The position numbers and the translations under genes were made by a program. This document shows, piece after piece, positions 35,069 through 43,450 of a DNA stretch of 64,000 bases. The DNA is from an uncultured Bacteroides sp. (GTDB lineage Bacteria > Bacteroidota > Bacteroidia > Bacteroidales > Bacteroidaceae): assembly GCA_949294185.1 (NCBI GenBank), contig CASFGA010000002.1:124001-188000 (forward strand), read 5' to 3'. How positions within the stretch are numbered: the stretch's first letter is position 1; every line of letters starts with the position of its first letter. The notes below the pieces were generated by a model that saw nothing but the letters and a program-made list of their open reading frames with translations, did not search any database and had not been told where the DNA came from.

Positions 35069-37297
35069 ATGACCGACAACACCAAACTGCTGCGGACTGC
35101 CGGCTTCGGATTGACCGCCCTGCTTGTACTTATCCTGATCTGTGCCACTGTCGCCGAAAAACTGTACGGCACAGCTTTTGTCTCTACATTCATCTATGGT
35201 TCTCCGCTCTTTGTCACCTTATGGGGAACAGCCGCCGTCTTTTCTCTGCTCTATCTCATCAGGCGGAAACTTCCACGGCGAACAGCCGCTTTCCTGCTTC
35301 ACCTGGCCTTTCTCATCATTCTTGCCGGAGCACTGACCACCCATATCCGGGGCATCCAAGGCAGCATACATCTGCGCCACGGCGAACAGCCTTTGCAAAC
35401 ATTCACCAGCCGCAGCGGAGAAAACTACACTCTTCCATTCGCCGTCGGACTAAAAGATTTCGAACTGGCCTACTATCCGGGAACACAGGCCCCGATGGAC
35501 TTTATCAGCACACTGACCGTGCATGACCAAGGCTACACACACGAAGGAAAAGTATCCATGAATCGTATATACAGCTACCGCCATTACCGTTTCTACCAGT
35601 CCACCTACGATGCCGACGGAAAAGGCAGCACCTTATCCATCTCCTACGACCCTTACGGCATAGCCGTGACCTATGCCGGATACTGGCTGCTGCTGTTGTC
35701 GTGCATTGCCTTCTTTTTCGAAAAAGACAGCCGCTTCCGCCAGCTGCTCCGTCACCCCTCTTTGCGAAAGACCGTTCCCTGCATGCTGCTCCTGGCAGCC
35801 ACTCTTCCCGCTTCCGCAGCCGGCGTTCCCAAGACCCTTCCCCGACAGACGGCCGACCGCTTCGGCAACATCTATGTCTATTACAACGACCGCATCTGCC
35901 CGTTACAGACACTGGCACGCGACTTTACACTAAAGCTTTACGGGAAAGACAGCTATAAAGGCATGACTCCCGAACAAGTTCTCACCGGATGGTTCTTTTA
36001 TTACGACGACTGGAAAGAAGAGCCCATCATACGCATCAAGAGCAGCAAGATAAGACAACTGCTGGACACGGACAAAGAGTATGTCCGTCTTACCGACTTT
36101 GTAGGGCCTAAAGGCTACAAACTGGAGCAGGCACAACAGACACTCTCCAGTGCAGCCGACCGCCGTGCCCTCGACGAAGCCAATGAAAAGTTCAATCTCG
36201 TCAGCATGATATGCACCGGAAACGCCCTGCGCATCTATCCATACCGCGAAAATGCTGACAACCAACCAGTGTGGTACTCAATAGCCGACCCATTGCCCGC
36301 CTCCATGCCCCACGAACAATGGGCCTTTATCCGCTACGGCATGAACTATATGGCCGAAAAGATAGCACAAAAAGACTACACATCAGTAGAACAGCTGTTA
36401 GACAAGACCCGGGAATATCAGGAAAAGGAGGCCGGCACGTTTCTGCCCTCCCCCGCACGGTTCCGAGCCGAAAAGCTTTACAACGCCCTCAGCCATACCC
36501 GTCCTCTCGCAATGGCCTGTCTCACCATAGGCATCCTCTCATTTGTGTTCTACTGCCGCCGCATGAGCAGGCAAAACCAGACGAAGACCTGGGTCAGTCC
36601 GTCGCTGCTCTCTTTGGCAGGCATCATCCTGCTTTATCTCATTACCGTCATCAGCCTGCGCGGATTCGTAAGCGGACATCTCCCCGTATCCAACGGATTT
36701 GAGACCATGCAGTTTATGGCGGCATGCGTACTGACGCTCATGCTTTTCTTCCATCGCCGGTTCGAGGCCGCCATTGCTTTCGGCTACATGCTCTGCGGGC
36801 TTGCCCTTTTAGTCTCCTTGTTCGGCGAGTCAAATCCCCCCATCACCCAGCTGATGCCCGTACTTTCCTCTCCGCTGCTGAGCCTTCATGTGGTAACCAT
36901 CATGATAGCCTATTCCCTGCTGGCCTTTGTCATGCTCAACGGAGTGACCGCCATCGTGCTTCACTACTCCCGAAAAAACTGCGAAAGCGAAATCGAGCGC
37001 CTTTACCTCATCAGCCAGATACTCCTTTATCCGGCTGTATTCTGCCTCACGGCAGGCATCTTTATCGGTGCCGTATGGGCAAATGTTTCATGGGGACGCT
37101 ACTGGGGATGGGACCCCAAAGAGGTATGGGCGCTCATCACCATGCTCGTCTATGCCTCAGCCCTTCACCCCTCCTCGCTTCCGGCCTTCCGCCGCCCGAT
37201 GTTTTTCCACGGGTTTGCCGTCATCGCCTTTCTAAGCGTACTGATTACCTATTTTGGCGTAAACTTCGTCATGGGAGGAATGCATAGCTATGCGTAA
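35069..37297 (+). CDS. ccsBA: Fused ResB/CcsA cytochrome c haem-ligation protein
   Basis: System II cytochrome c synthase that moves haem outward and attaches it to CXXCH motifs. 742 residues. The N-terminal ResB-like part has four early helices and a large periplasmic domain (about residues 95-460). The C-terminal CcsA part has six or more helices and the tryptophan-rich haem motif WGRYWGWDPKEVW (W675-W687). Conserved external histidines lie nearby (SLHVVTIMIAYSLLAF). It closes the operon and presumably matures the upstream di-haem enzyme. Confidence 0.92.
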   Translation: MTDNTKLLRTAGFGLTALLVLILICATVAEKLYGTAFVSTFIYGSPLFVTLWGTAAVFSLLYLIRRKLPRRTAAFLLHLAFLIILAGALTTHIRGIQGSIHLRHGEQPLQTFTSRSGENYTLPFAVGLKDFELAYYPGTQAPMDFISTLTVHDQGYTHEGKVSMNRIYSYRHYRFYQSTYDADGKGSTLSISYDPYGIAVTYAGYWLLLLSCIAFFFEKDSRFRQLLRHPSLRKTVPCMLLLAATLPASAAGVPKTLPRQTADRFGNIYVYYNDRICPLQTLARDFTLKLYGKDSYKGMTPEQVLTGWFFYYDDWKEEPIIRIKSSKIRQLLDTDKEYVRLTDFVGPKGYKLEQAQQTLSSAADRRALDEANEKFNLVSMICTGNALRIYPYRENADNQPVWYSIADPLPASMPHEQWAFIRYGMNYMAEKIAQKDYTSVEQLLDKTREYQEKEAGTFLPSPARFRAEKLYNALSHTRPLAMACLTIGILSFVFYCRRMSRQNQTKTWVSPSLLSLAGIILLYLITVISLRGFVSGHLPVSNGFETMQFMAACVLTLMLFFHRRFEAAIAFGYMLCGLALLVSLFGESNPPITQLMPVLSSPLLSLHVVTIMIAYSLLAFVMLNGVTAIVLHYSRKNCESEIERLYLISQILLYPAVFCLTAGIFIGAVWANVSWGRYWGWDPKEVWALITMLVYASALHPSSLPAFRRPMFFHGFAVIAFLSVLITYFGVNFVMGGMHSYA

Positions 37298-37583
37298 ATG
37301 TCTCTGTCTTTTTCATTCCGAAAGAAGAATGTCTTTTCAATTCTGCTACCGCCGCCCTCGACTTTACAGGCAATCCATTGTCTGTTAACGGTTTGCAGGG
37401 TGGTGGTAGCAAAATGTCAGACCGGGACAGACTTTTTTGCTACCACCACCCTATAACTACCTATAGTTTAACGCATTACCACCAAAGGTGAGAGCAGTGA
37501 GAGTAAAAATGAAAAACTTTTTTGAGAAAAATAAAAAATCATAAATATTCAGATTTATGCCGCATGAAAAGGATATTCTTCCG
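37298..37583. other. Intergenic region without a gene
   Basis: Between ccsBA and the toxin-antitoxin island. It contains only the 18-bp inverted repeat at 37397-37452 and AT-rich sequence; no convincing ORF. Confidence 0.5.
37397..37452. repeat. Perfect 18-bp inverted repeat with 20-nt spacer
   Basis: AGGGTGGTGGTAGCAAAA (37397-37414) is exactly complementary to 37435-37452. No T-run flanks the outer ends. It is either a strong terminator-like hairpin for ccsBA or a short mobile or recombinational remnant; it lies at the edge of the toxin-antitoxin island. Confidence 0.9.
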
Positions 37584-37715
37584 TCAGTCTCCGGCTTCCA
37601 GTCTTGCGGCTCTTTCATGCAGCAGCTCCTTATACCGCACTTTCAGATTATCGTCAAGAAAAGAATTGTTTATCATGCCTTCAAAAGCCGGCAGCAGACG
37701 GATGCATTCATAAAC
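37584..37715 (-). pseudogene. Probable 3' remnant of a hipA toxin gene
   Basis: Directly after the stop codon of the XRE gene, the same frame stays open for ~43 codons and reads LPAFEGMINNSFLDDNLKVR followed by a basic tail ending in LEAGD. This resembles my recollection of the C-terminus of HipA-type kinases (NSFLSD, basic Y-x-x-L, RL). A full HipA is ~300-440 residues, so nearly all of the toxin is gone. The assignment rests on a short stretch. Confidence 0.45.
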
Positions 37716-37916
37716 TCATGCCTTTACTTTCGGCACTGCTGCCATTTCATAATTGAAGAAGTCCAACAACTGATTCACCTTGTCAAGGCGCAGCGACTTT
37801 TTCCCCTGCTCCAAGTCACGAACAAAACGAAGCCCTACCCCCGACTTCAAGGACAGGTCTTCCTGCGTCATATTATACTGCTTCCGCAAAGCCTTTACTG
37901 TTGCCGACAAATCCAT
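37716..37916 (-). CDS. XRE-family HipB/y4mF-like antitoxin
   Basis: 66 residues, a single helix-turn-helix (VKALRKQYNMTQEDLSLKSGVGLRFVRDLEQG) ending FNYEMAAVPKVKA, as in the short y4mF/HipB-type antitoxins. Its normal partner, HipA, appears reduced to a fragment downstream. Possible operator half-sites TATACC/GGTATA lie upstream at 37928-37933, 37981-37986 and 38022-38027. Confidence 0.75.
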   Translation of the reverse strand: MDLSATVKALRKQYNMTQEDLSLKSGVGLRFVRDLEQGKKSLRLDKVNQLLDFFNYEMAAVPKVKA

Positions 37917-37927
37917 ACCGAACCTTT

Positions 37928-38027
37928 TATACCATTACGGGTACAAAAATAATAAAAACATTCATATTTATATCAGAAAAGGTATAATAACTTGTTCATT
38001 CCGTTCAAATATCCCCGAAGAGGTATA
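37928..38027 (-). promoter_or_regulatory. Repeated TATACC/GGTATA half-sites upstream of the HipB-like gene
   Basis: TATACC at 37928-37933 and GGTATAATA at 37981 and 38022, in inverted orientation. E. coli HipB binds TATCC-N8-GGATA, so these are candidate operators; the spacing is wider than in E. coli. Confidence 0.35.
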
Positions 38028-38032
38028 ATATC

Positions 38033-38057
38033 GATTCACCTTGTCAAGGCGCAGCGA
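38033..38057 (-). repeat. 25-bp duplicate of the hipB-like coding sequence
   Basis: GATTCACCTTGTCAAGGC plus seven more bases are identical to 37772-37796 inside the XRE gene (encoding SLRLDKVNQ). The copy is not part of an intact gene; it is probably debris of a second antitoxin gene or of a tandem duplication. Confidence 0.85.
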
Positions 38058-38161
38058 ACTTTATCTGTAAATATACAGTCCTTTCGGCTTATTGTCCACA
38101 TGGAACCATGATTTTACGAAAATCACCTTTACCTTCCACGCACAGTTTATAGCTCATCACA

Positions 38162-38380
38162 CTAAAGCCTGCCATACTTCAACTCCCCTTTCAGAATCTC
38201 ATAGACATAGGCAGAACTTTCAATATAGAGTCCGGTCGCCTCATCCGAGAGCTTTGCAAATGTCTCTGAATTATAAAACTCTTTAAGAGCCGTTGAGAGA
38301 TCGTATCCGTTATCTTGCATCAGATAGACTATTATATCTTTGGTGATTCCTTCTACCAGATATTGCATCCGCTTGTTCAT
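38162..38380 (-). CDS. Small helical protein of a three-gene toxin-antitoxin operon
   Basis: 72 residues (MNKRMQYLVEGITKDIIVYL, then TGLYIESSAYVYEILKGELK), predicted mostly helical. Its start overlaps the DUF3990 stop codon by 4 bp (ATGA), so it is translationally coupled. Homologues are often annotated as toxin-antitoxin components; I do not know which activity it has. It could be a second antitoxin or chaperone for the DUF3990 protein. Confidence 0.7.
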   Translation of the reverse strand: MNKRMQYLVEGITKDIIVYLMQDNGYDLSTALKEFYNSETFAKLSDEATGLYIESSAYVYEILKGELKYGRL

Positions 38381-38844
38381 ATCCTGTGTAAGTATTTGAC
38401 GGCTTCTGCCGAGTGAAACAAATATTGTGATGAAACCTTTCTGTATTTCAATCCATTCACGAGCATCTGCATGTCAATAACACCGTCATCAAAATTACGG
38501 AACAAGGTTGCAATGGCATCATCGGCAACAGGCCCTATCACAATGTCAAAGCGATGTGTAGGCTGCATGTTATTCCGGCTACGATTAGCCATAACGAACA
38601 AGGCCCATTCCTCACATGGGGTTTCAAATGTCTTGACAGCAAGAGTATTCAAGGCCGTCTCATCAAATTCAAACTCCGTAACAACCGGTTCTCCGCCATA
38701 GATGGCCGATGTGCGTCTTGCCATCTGTTCCGCCTGTTCCTTTATTTCTGTCAGATAAAATCCTTGTCCGAAATCCTTGTAAGGCCTGCACTTTGAAAGA
38801 TCAATCCGTTCAATCATTATATTCGAGCCATGGTATAGTTTCAT
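38377..38844 (-). CDS. DUF3990 protein, ADP-ribosyltransferase-like fold (probable toxin)
   Basis: 155 residues. KLYHGSN at the N-terminus, then KDFGQGFYLTEIKEQAEQMA, then CEEWALFVMANRS match the DUF3990 pattern, which I place with ADP-ribosyltransferase folds. H5, Y30 and E78 or E79 would form an H-Y-E type active site. It overlaps the XRE gene and the small downstream gene by 4 bp each. The arrangement suggests a toxin that ADP-ribosylates a cellular target and is neutralised by a neighbour. The target is unknown. Confidence 0.75.
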   Translation of the reverse strand: MKLYHGSNIMIERIDLSKCRPYKDFGQGFYLTEIKEQAEQMARRTSAIYGGEPVVTEFEFDETALNTLAVKTFETPCEEWALFVMANRSRNNMQPTHRFDIVIGPVADDAIATLFRNFDDGVIDMQMLVNGLKYRKVSSQYLFHSAEAVKYLHRI

Positions 38845-39269
38845 CGAATGCCTCCTCCATTATTCAGACAGACTTGTGTAAGATCCTGGACACTATCATC
38901 GAATGAAAGCAAATGCTCTGCATCATAATGCTCCGTAAGAAAATCAATACCCTTAAAGCGTATCAGATAATTATTAGCCTCACGAACAGAAATATGATGG
39001 GCCTTGGCAAATTCACTGATAGCAGCAATGATGTATGCAATCACATCCTTATCAATCGCCTGCGCATTTTGTAGGAAAACAGAAGCAGACAAACCGAGCG
39101 CATCAAGCACCTTTGTCACAGTCTTTATCGTAAGCCCTTTCCCACTTTCAATCTTCGAAATCTGAGCCTTGCCAACTCCTACCCGCTCGCCAAGCTCTTC
39201 TTGAGTAAGACCTTTGCGAAGACGCTCATCCCGGATCATCAAACCTATATTTCCTATTCTACCTGTCAT
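38841..39269 (-). CDS. XRE antitoxin fused to DUF3791
   Basis: 142 residues. An N-terminal helix-turn-helix (IRDERLRKGLTQEELGERVGVGKAQISKIESGKG, about 10-65) is joined to a C-terminal DUF3791 domain (about 75-140: SEFAKAHHISVREANNYLIR, GIDFLTEHYDAEHLLSFDD). The HTH would autoregulate the operon through the inverted repeat at 39311-39328; DUF3791 probably contacts the toxin. First gene of a coupled three-gene operon. Confidence 0.82.
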   Translation of the reverse strand: MTGRIGNIGLMIRDERLRKGLTQEELGERVGVGKAQISKIESGKGLTIKTVTKVLDALGLSASVFLQNAQAIDKDVIAYIIAAISEFAKAHHISVREANNYLIRFKGIDFLTEHYDAEHLLSFDDSVQDLTQVCLNNGGGIR

Positions 39270-39295
39270 ACCCTATATTTTTCCATCCATGCAAG

Positions 39296-39328
39296 CAAAT
39301 ATAAGAAAAAGTTTCCAATTCGGGAAAC
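39296..39328 (-). promoter_or_regulatory. Promoter and operator of the DUF3990 toxin-antitoxin operon
   Basis: The minus strand reads TATATTTG (39303-39296), 26 bp before the start codon. Upstream, GTTTCC-AATTCG-GGAAAC (39311-39328) is a perfect 6-6-6 inverted repeat covering the -33 region, as expected for the binding site of the operon's XRE protein. Confidence 0.7.
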
Positions 39329-39460
39329 AACTGCGTAAAAATATGACAGATTCAACACTTTAAGATTTTACCTTCACTTTATTCCCGACCCCCTATTTTT
39401 ATGGAAAAGCTCTATCCCGTCTACGAATCCCGCACACACGAGTGCTGAATTTATAAGAAC

Positions 39461-39492
39461 AAAAACAGCCCGGCTCGATACCGGGCTGTTTT
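39461..39492 (-). terminator. Bidirectional terminator at the end of the PUL operon
   Basis: AAAACAGCCCGG (39462-39473) pairs perfectly with CCGGGCTGTTTT (39481-39492) around a 7-nt loop, with T-runs on both strands. It ends the leftward PUL transcript. Confidence 0.88.
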
Positions 39493-39579
39493 CATCATCG
39501 GACAAAATCAACTTGTCGCACTTTTTAAATACACTGCATTTCTCCGAATGCCGGAAAAAATCATATTCCAACCAGTCAA

Positions 39580-39828
39580 CTATTGCAGCAGGCCAGTGTT
39601 CCCGAACTTCACCTTATACGGCCACTGCTCGTCGTTCAGTTCCTGCTCATCCCACGGATGAGGACGGTAATTTTCGGGAGCACCCATCACCACGAAATAG
39701 AGCTTCTGCACACCGGAAGGAACCGTATACCTTGCCTGCCCGCTTCGGGCCGAATACATGCTGCTGTAGTCACGGCTTCCGTCTGCCCGATAGGAGACAA
39801 AGCCATAACGCCACACCTGAAGTTTATA
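39580..39828 (-). pseudogene. Fragment of a DUF6055-like protein (C-terminal part)
   Basis: Open frame after a stop: VWRYGFVSYRADGSRDYSSM, then SGQARYTVPSGVQKLYFVVM, then GAPENYRPHPWDEQELNDEQ and WPYKVKF. It resembles the C-terminal domain of Bacteroidetes secreted DUF6055-type proteins. No signal peptide or N-terminal part is present and no plausible start precedes it. It continues in the same frame as the upstream 139-residue protein, separated only by that gene's TGA. I favour a gene remnant. Confidence 0.55.
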
Positions 39829-40248
39829 TCAATTCACTTTCGTAATCCAAATCAAGACATCGGTCTGATCAGATGACAAGTCCAAAGGAATGTAACAACT
39901 TACATGAGCAAAAGCACTATTAACCGTTTCCCTCGCCACAGTAGAAGTTACATCTACATTCACATCAATTTGATAAACACCGCTTTCTTCAAATTGGAAA
40001 TAGGCCTCAAACACTGTCTTATTTCCTGTAACAAACAATGGAGTAACAACCGCCGTCGATTCCCCACTCTGCGAAGTTGTAAGAACTACAGGACGAGGCA
40101 AAGATATGTTTGCCGTAACCGTTGAAGAGTGATCAGACATTCCCAATCGTAAAAGAATCTCGTGATCAGTCTGAGCACATACCATCAAAAATGTTCCCGC
40201 CATAAGCATAAACAATATGCCTAACCTTTTTTGTAATTGTGTCTTCAT
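39829..40248 (-). CDS. Small secreted PUL protein of unknown function (139 aa)
   Basis: Starts MKTQLQKRLG with signal peptide FMLMAGTFLMVCAQ. The mature part is a predicted beta-sandwich of ~110 residues (STVTANISLPRPVVLTTSQS; CYIPLDLSSDQTDVLIWITK) without cysteine pairs or catalytic motifs. Its length and strand pattern resemble the 142-residue protein upstream in the operon, possibly a distant paralogue. It is last in the GH127-susC-susD operon. Confidence 0.65.
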   Translation of the reverse strand: MKTQLQKRLGILFMLMAGTFLMVCAQTDHEILLRLGMSDHSSTVTANISLPRPVVLTTSQSGESTAVVTPLFVTGNKTVFEAYFQFEESGVYQIDVNVDVTSTVARETVNSAFAHVSCYIPLDLSSDQTDVLIWITKVN

Positions 40249-40326
40249 TGCTATAAATTTTAGATTTATAATAAAAAACGGTGTGGTTGGAATAATCCAA
40301 CCACACCATAACAATATAGCAGAAAT

Positions 40327-41313
40327 TTATCTACCTAACGGACCAATTGTATAGTTAATCAAGAAACGTATTGATTGCGTTTCATCATTGGCACTAACAA
40401 ACCCAGCACTAATCTGACCGTATGTATCCACAGCCAACGTTTCATTATAACTGAAAACAAGTGTCTGCAAATCTTTATTATATTCTGCCGAAGTAGCAAA
40501 ATTAACAGCATCTACCACTGCTCCATCCAAACCTGCGTAATAAATTAAGGCCGTTCCTTTTTCTACCCATTCACCCGTTGCAGGATCAGCCAAGCTGAAC
40601 AATACATCTCCACTATTGATAGCAGCGATAAACTGATCAACTGTCATGCCAAATATCTCACTGATATTACTTGCATAATCCGCGAGTTCTGCATCAGCCG
40701 TACCTGCATACTGAAGGTATTCGTCACGAATAACCAAAGCCGGGTCGTTTACCGAAACCGTAAAAGTAAAACGTGTATAATCGTCATAATCCGGTCCGTT
40801 TACAGCGAAACCGACATTTACCTCAAGAGCTAATCCACTCGTCTGGCCATTTTCCGTCAAGGCAAAAGTCAAAGTACGAGCAGCTGCATCCAATGAAACG
40901 GTAGCTCTACTATCTGCATCATCTGCTGTACAAGGTTGGTTTGCTGAATTGAAATACCAACCTGTTCCTGCATTGTACTCCGTTTTTAACCATTCATTTT
41001 TAGTTACATCTATCGGATAAAATACAGTTTCTCCACTTTCCAAACCGGAAACGACTGCATCCACACTCATACCCATCTGCTCCTCGAACAAAGAAGCATA
41101 GTCTGCCAGATTTACCGTAATAGAGGTAGCTTTACGTATATTCAGCGACTGCTCAAATTCCACCTGAGCCGCTGTATTCAATTTTAAGTATGGATTCTCA
41201 TTTTCTCCATACACATGCTTTGATGTTGCATCTTCATAATCATTACTGCAAGCAGTAAAGAAAAGCAAGGTAAAGCAACAAAGCGATAAGAATATGTTTC
41301 GTTTCATAATCAT
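40327..41313 (-). CDS. Lipoprotein with two DUF4859 domains (putative glycan-binding)
   Basis: 328 residues, lipoprotein signal (TLLFFTACSND). Two related domains: ~55-195 (FEEQMGMSVDAVVSGLESGE, TVFYPID) and ~205-325 (ISEIFGMTVDQFIAAINSGD, VLFSLAD). Both match the DUF4859 pattern found in PUL surface proteins. Position after susD suggests a surface glycan-binding protein akin to SusE/SusF. Ligand unknown. Confidence 0.78.
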   Translation of the reverse strand: MIMKRNIFLSLCCFTLLFFTACSNDYEDATSKHVYGENENPYLKLNTAAQVEFEQSLNIRKATSITVNLADYASLFEEQMGMSVDAVVSGLESGETVFYPIDVTKNEWLKTEYNAGTGWYFNSANQPCTADDADSRATVSLDAAARTLTFALTENGQTSGLALEVNVGFAVNGPDYDDYTRFTFTVSVNDPALVIRDEYLQYAGTADAELADYASNISEIFGMTVDQFIAAINSGDVLFSLADPATGEWVEKGTALIYYAGLDGAVVDAVNFATSAEYNKDLQTLVFSYNETLAVDTYGQISAGFVSANDETQSIRFLINYTIGPLGR

Positions 41314-41323
41314 TTGTTTAATG

Positions 41324-41752
41324 TTATTTTACCATCTGAATGCTAATAGTCGTACTTCCATTCGGGTTTATAGGTACTGCATCTTGAAATGAAGCCGAAC
41401 TTGAAGCATGAATCGTTGTACTATATCCCATGCTATTAGTTATCTGCAAATTGCAGCTCGGACCTGTATAAAAGAAAGCAAGCATTACCTGATTACTGCC
41501 TATCTGCACAGGAGTACCTACAATATTACTTGTTCCAGTCGTAGACAGTGTGCCCGAAATAGGTGAAGACACATGTATAGTCGCATTTGACACAGAACCA
41601 GTCAAATTAACCATCGCTATACGCACTGTCGTTGAATTTGCATAATTTTCGAAAGAGAAATCCTCCACCTCATTATTTAATTCTTGAGCTGAAAGTCCGC
41701 AAACGCTTAACAATACAAATAGGAAAAAATATTTAAATCGTTTCATAATCAT
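41324..41752 (-). CDS. Small secreted PUL protein of unknown function (142 aa)
   Basis: Starts MIMKRFKYFF (an ATG two codons later is equally possible) with signal peptide FLFVLLSVCGLSAQ. The mature part is Ser/Thr-rich beta sequence (SNATIHVSSPISGTLSTTGT, QVMLAFFYTGPSCNLQIT). No family recognised. It shares its leader sequence style (TAATCATT before the second ATG) with the DUF4859 gene. It lies 19 bp after susD. Confidence 0.65.
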   Translation of the reverse strand: MIMKRFKYFFLFVLLSVCGLSAQELNNEVEDFSFENYANSTTVRIAMVNLTGSVSNATIHVSSPISGTLSTTGTSNIVGTPVQIGSNQVMLAFFYTGPSCNLQITNSMGYSTTIHASSSASFQDAVPINPNGSTTISIQMVK

Positions 41753-41771
41753 TTCCTTTTAAATATTTGAA

Positions 41772-43439
41772 TCAATAGCCTGGATTCTGTTTCAAATTAA
41801 TGTTTCCATCCAAAATAGATTGCGGAATCGGGAAAATATCGCAATGATTGTCTTTTACATCTGCCACAGCATCCTTACAGAACCATGCCTTGCCATTATA
41901 GACATTCTGTCCGTTTGTCATGCGGAAACGAATCAAGTCCTGACGGCGATGATGCTCTGCCAAAAATTCCCAAGCCAATTCATCTAACAGACCACCTAAC
42001 TCTATTGACGGGCCATTTTGTCCATCCCGCTTTCTTTCATCCGTATAATTGTTGGCTTCTCCACGCTTAGCCGTATTTTCATAACGACCATACTGATAAC
42101 AGCTTGGGCCTCTCAACTCAGCTACCGTACGGTGTGCTTCTGTCGCATTATTATCAAAAGCACGCATACGAACCCTTTGAACCAAATATTCCACTACTGC
42201 ATCACCTTCTCCTTTGTAACTTCCTAAACGCAACAAACATTCAGCCTTCATCAGATAAGCATCCGCCAAACGGAAGAACGGAACATCGTCATAAGAAGTA
42301 CCCCAATCGCCACTGATAATTTCATACTTCACCAAGCGCGCACCTTCCATTGGATAACAGCCCGGATTGTCAATACTGCGGATTTCACGCGTATAGTTCA
42401 ACGGCTGTCCGTCTACCAATATCAACTCTCCTTCCGCATTATACTGGTCACCCTCTATCCAACACAATTCAAAACGTTTGTCATTGCTATCATAAGTATC
42501 AAGGAACTGAGGCAAAGCCGCACCACCTCCGGTTGCCCAACCGGTGAATCCCCAAGTAGCACGCCCGGCTTCATTCATCCAAAGATTGGCAAAATAGTTA
42601 CCGCCTGCATACAGGTATTCAAACGGAATACCGAATATAATTTCCGGAGATGTAGAAATATCTTCCTTGAAATTATCCTCATAGTTAGGAGCTAGGTCAA
42701 ATGGTCCGGCCATTACCTCTTCCAGTTCATCTATACATTTTTCATAATATGTATTATCTGAATGATCGTTAAACCAAGCATTATGATTCAGATACATTTT
42801 AGCAAGAATCATGTGAACAGCATAATTGTTGATCCGTCCCATTTGCACTTCCGTACCACACAGGTCTTTCACTGCATTCAATTCTGTAATCAAGAAATCC
42901 CACATTTCCTGCGGAGTAGCCTGTTCAGGCTGCCAACCTTCCGGATGCTCATAAGTGGTATCCAACGGAATATTACGGAAGGCATCAAACAACAGATAAT
43001 AATAAAGAGCACGATATGCACGCAGTTGCGCCACCTGATCTTCAGTCAATTCATCTGCACGGTCAAGCATCTGGTTACAAGCATTGATGCCTGAATAAGC
43101 ATTGTTCCACAATACTTCCAAATGAGCAAGCTGTGAATGGAACTCATGCTTATGGAAATTGATATACAAGTCTCCCCACCCTACACCGATACGTAGAGGA
43201 ATACACCAAAGGTCAGTACAGATATCCAAATCGGCATAACCGTACCATGCCCAATACACATCACGCAAAGATGAATATACCGGAGAAAACAAGGCTGCAT
43301 TGTCCGCTTCCGTAAACTCATATTTCTCCGTAGCAATCTGATCGTAAATCGTTTCGCTCAAATCGGTACAACTACCCAATGAGAGCATGCCTGCGCCCAT
43401 TACTGAAGCAAACAGGGATTTATATAGTTTAGATTTCAT
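41772..43439 (-). CDS. SusD/RagB-family surface glycan-binding lipoprotein
   Basis: 555 residues, lipoprotein signal (MLSLGSCTDL). The fold is helical with TPR-like units: LEVLWNNAYSGINACNQMLDR, LRAYRALYYYLLFDAFRNIP, and the C-terminal ELAWEFLAEHHRRQDLIRFR ending in FPIPQSILDGNINLKQNPGY, all hallmarks of SusD. It caps the SusC transporter and captures glycan on the cell surface. 11 bp after susC. Confidence 0.97.
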   Translation of the reverse strand: MKSKLYKSLFASVMGAGMLSLGSCTDLSETIYDQIATEKYEFTEADNAALFSPVYSSLRDVYWAWYGYADLDICTDLWCIPLRIGVGWGDLYINFHKHEFHSQLAHLEVLWNNAYSGINACNQMLDRADELTEDQVAQLRAYRALYYYLLFDAFRNIPLDTTYEHPEGWQPEQATPQEMWDFLITELNAVKDLCGTEVQMGRINNYAVHMILAKMYLNHNAWFNDHSDNTYYEKCIDELEEVMAGPFDLAPNYEDNFKEDISTSPEIIFGIPFEYLYAGGNYFANLWMNEAGRATWGFTGWATGGGAALPQFLDTYDSNDKRFELCWIEGDQYNAEGELILVDGQPLNYTREIRSIDNPGCYPMEGARLVKYEIISGDWGTSYDDVPFFRLADAYLMKAECLLRLGSYKGEGDAVVEYLVQRVRMRAFDNNATEAHRTVAELRGPSCYQYGRYENTAKRGEANNYTDERKRDGQNGPSIELGGLLDELAWEFLAEHHRRQDLIRFRMTNGQNVYNGKAWFCKDAVADVKDNHCDIFPIPQSILDGNINLKQNPGY

Positions 43440-43450
43440 ATTGATTCAAT

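Noticed and set aside
37397..39328. Prophage or integrative element
   Set aside because: No integrase, transposase, attachment-site tRNA junction or structural phage genes were found; the stretch is only a small TA island.
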